Origin: Candidatus Stahliibacteriota bacterium | GTDB lineage: Bacteria; Hydrothermota; Tepidihabitantia; B3-TA06 | Assembly: GCA_030670165.1 (NCBI GenBank) | Contig: DAOVCF010000120.1 | Span: 1-6,232 of the forward strand | Length of the DNA stretch: 6,232 bases | Direction of reading: 5' to 3' | The notes under the pieces: generated by a model | Database searches by the model: none | What the model was told of the DNA's origin: nothing | Seen by the model: the letters and a program-made list of their open reading frames with translations, nothing else | Made by a program: the position numbers and the translations under genes | Part shown: positions 5,994 through 6,232 of the stretch, in pieces | Layout: the number at the start of each line of letters is the position of its first letter | Position numbering within the stretch: position 1 is the stretch's first letter

Positions 5994-6232
5994 GTGGAAT
6001 TTCTCACCGGCAAGCGCTTCATGGCCTTGCGATGCGTGGTGGTGACAGGTACAGGTATCGCGTTGGGTTTGAGCCTGCCCCAGGAAGTTGGGTTAGGGGT
6101 GTTACGGGTGTGGTGGATTGCCTTGATTCTTGCAGCATTGAGCATCATACTGGTGATCCTTGTATCCGAAAGATTCCTCTACCTTATCCTGTTCCTGCTT
6201 GCGGTCTCCTATGGACATCTGTCCCTGCCTTC
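5994..6232 (+). CDS. Multi-pass membrane protein N-terminus, possibly ComEC/Rec2 (cut by window edge)
   Basis: This frame opens after a TGA (5979-5981) and stays open to the window end, giving 79 complete codons from GTG 5994. ATG 6021, nine codons later, is an alternative start. After a short basic N-tip come three hydrophobic stretches: VVVTGTGIALGLSL (about 15-28), WWIALILAALSIILVILV (about 40-57) and FLYLILFLLAVSYGHLSL (about 61-78). A pattern of GI.LG, then two adjacent helices joined by a short charged turn, with a small-residue end, resembles the N-terminus of ComEC/Rec2 DNA-uptake channels (the DUF4131 region). Hydrophobic N-termini are not specific and the diagnostic competence and lactamase-like domains are outside the window, so this name is tentative. 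That it is a membrane protein gene is fairly secure. Confidence 0.6.
   Translation, partial: MEFLTGKRFMALRCVVVTGTGIALGLSLPQEVGLGVLRVWWIALILAALSIILVILVSERFLYLILFLLAVSYGHLSLP

Noticed and set aside
5945..6148. Minus-strand frame of 67 codons at the right edge
   Set aside because: It is the antisense shadow of the plus-strand membrane gene; its composition is not protein-like and it has no Shine-Dalgarno.
1..6232. Search for a new defence, mobile or biosynthetic system, CRISPR or RNA gene
   Set aside because: All long frames are accounted for by housekeeping or envelope genes; no repeat array, transposase, integrase, tRNA or toxin-antitoxin pair was seen.

Overview
The window comes from a bacterial chromosome and is mostly housekeeping sequence. 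Seven protein genes are supported, two of them cut by the window edges. GC content is moderate (estimated by eye). The mix is Q-tRNA genes, mutL-miaA, a PASTA plus WHy/LEA-type exported protein, and a lipoprotein with a PKD-like domain and a tail resembling 'YFP..GN.W.Y'. This would fit a diderm of an uncultured lineage such as the FCB group or a WOR-3-like candidate phylum. That assignment is a guess from protein style; no rRNA or marker in the window settles it.

Layout, left to right. Minus strand: the first 20 codons of tgt (cut by the edge) overlap the end of queA by ATGA, so queA-tgt is a queuosine tRNA-modification operon. Next on the minus strand is an exported PASTA-WHy protein of unknown role. 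It is followed by a reading-frame-shifted coding-like tail and a weak terminator candidate, which lie between it and queA. A 111-bp divergent promoter region separates it from the plus-strand mutL-miaA operon, which combines mismatch repair with tRNA i6A37 modification and has stop and start codons directly abutting. Convergent to miaA is a minus-strand lipoprotein gene. Divergent from that, at the right edge, is the N-terminus of a multi-pass membrane protein that resembles the start of ComEC/Rec2.

The most interesting result is regulatory. Every transcription unit whose start lies in the window has a readable sigma70-type promoter (TTGACA/T, 16-17 bp spacer, TATAAT-like -10). In four of five units the -10 box ends only 5-7 bases before the start codon (queA, PASTA-WHy, mutL and the ComEC-like gene). 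Transcription would then begin on or next to the start codon, giving leaderless mRNAs. These promoters also decide two starts: queA at ATG 1111 rather than TTG 1141, and mutL at GTG 2338 rather than GTG 2266 or ATG 2302. Both choices agree with where the conserved protein families begin. The lipoprotein gene is the exception, with a leader of about 40 nt and a strong AAGGAG Shine-Dalgarno. The internal operon gene tgt also has a Shine-Dalgarno. The window therefore suggests two initiation modes side by side.

Secondary points are a near-perfect 14-bp-arm hairpin inside the extended 3' end of queA just before the tgt ribosome binding site, loss of two usually conserved histidines in QueA, and the out-of-frame coding-like tail after the PASTA-WHy gene. 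I see no mobile element, CRISPR array, RNA gene or new defence system.
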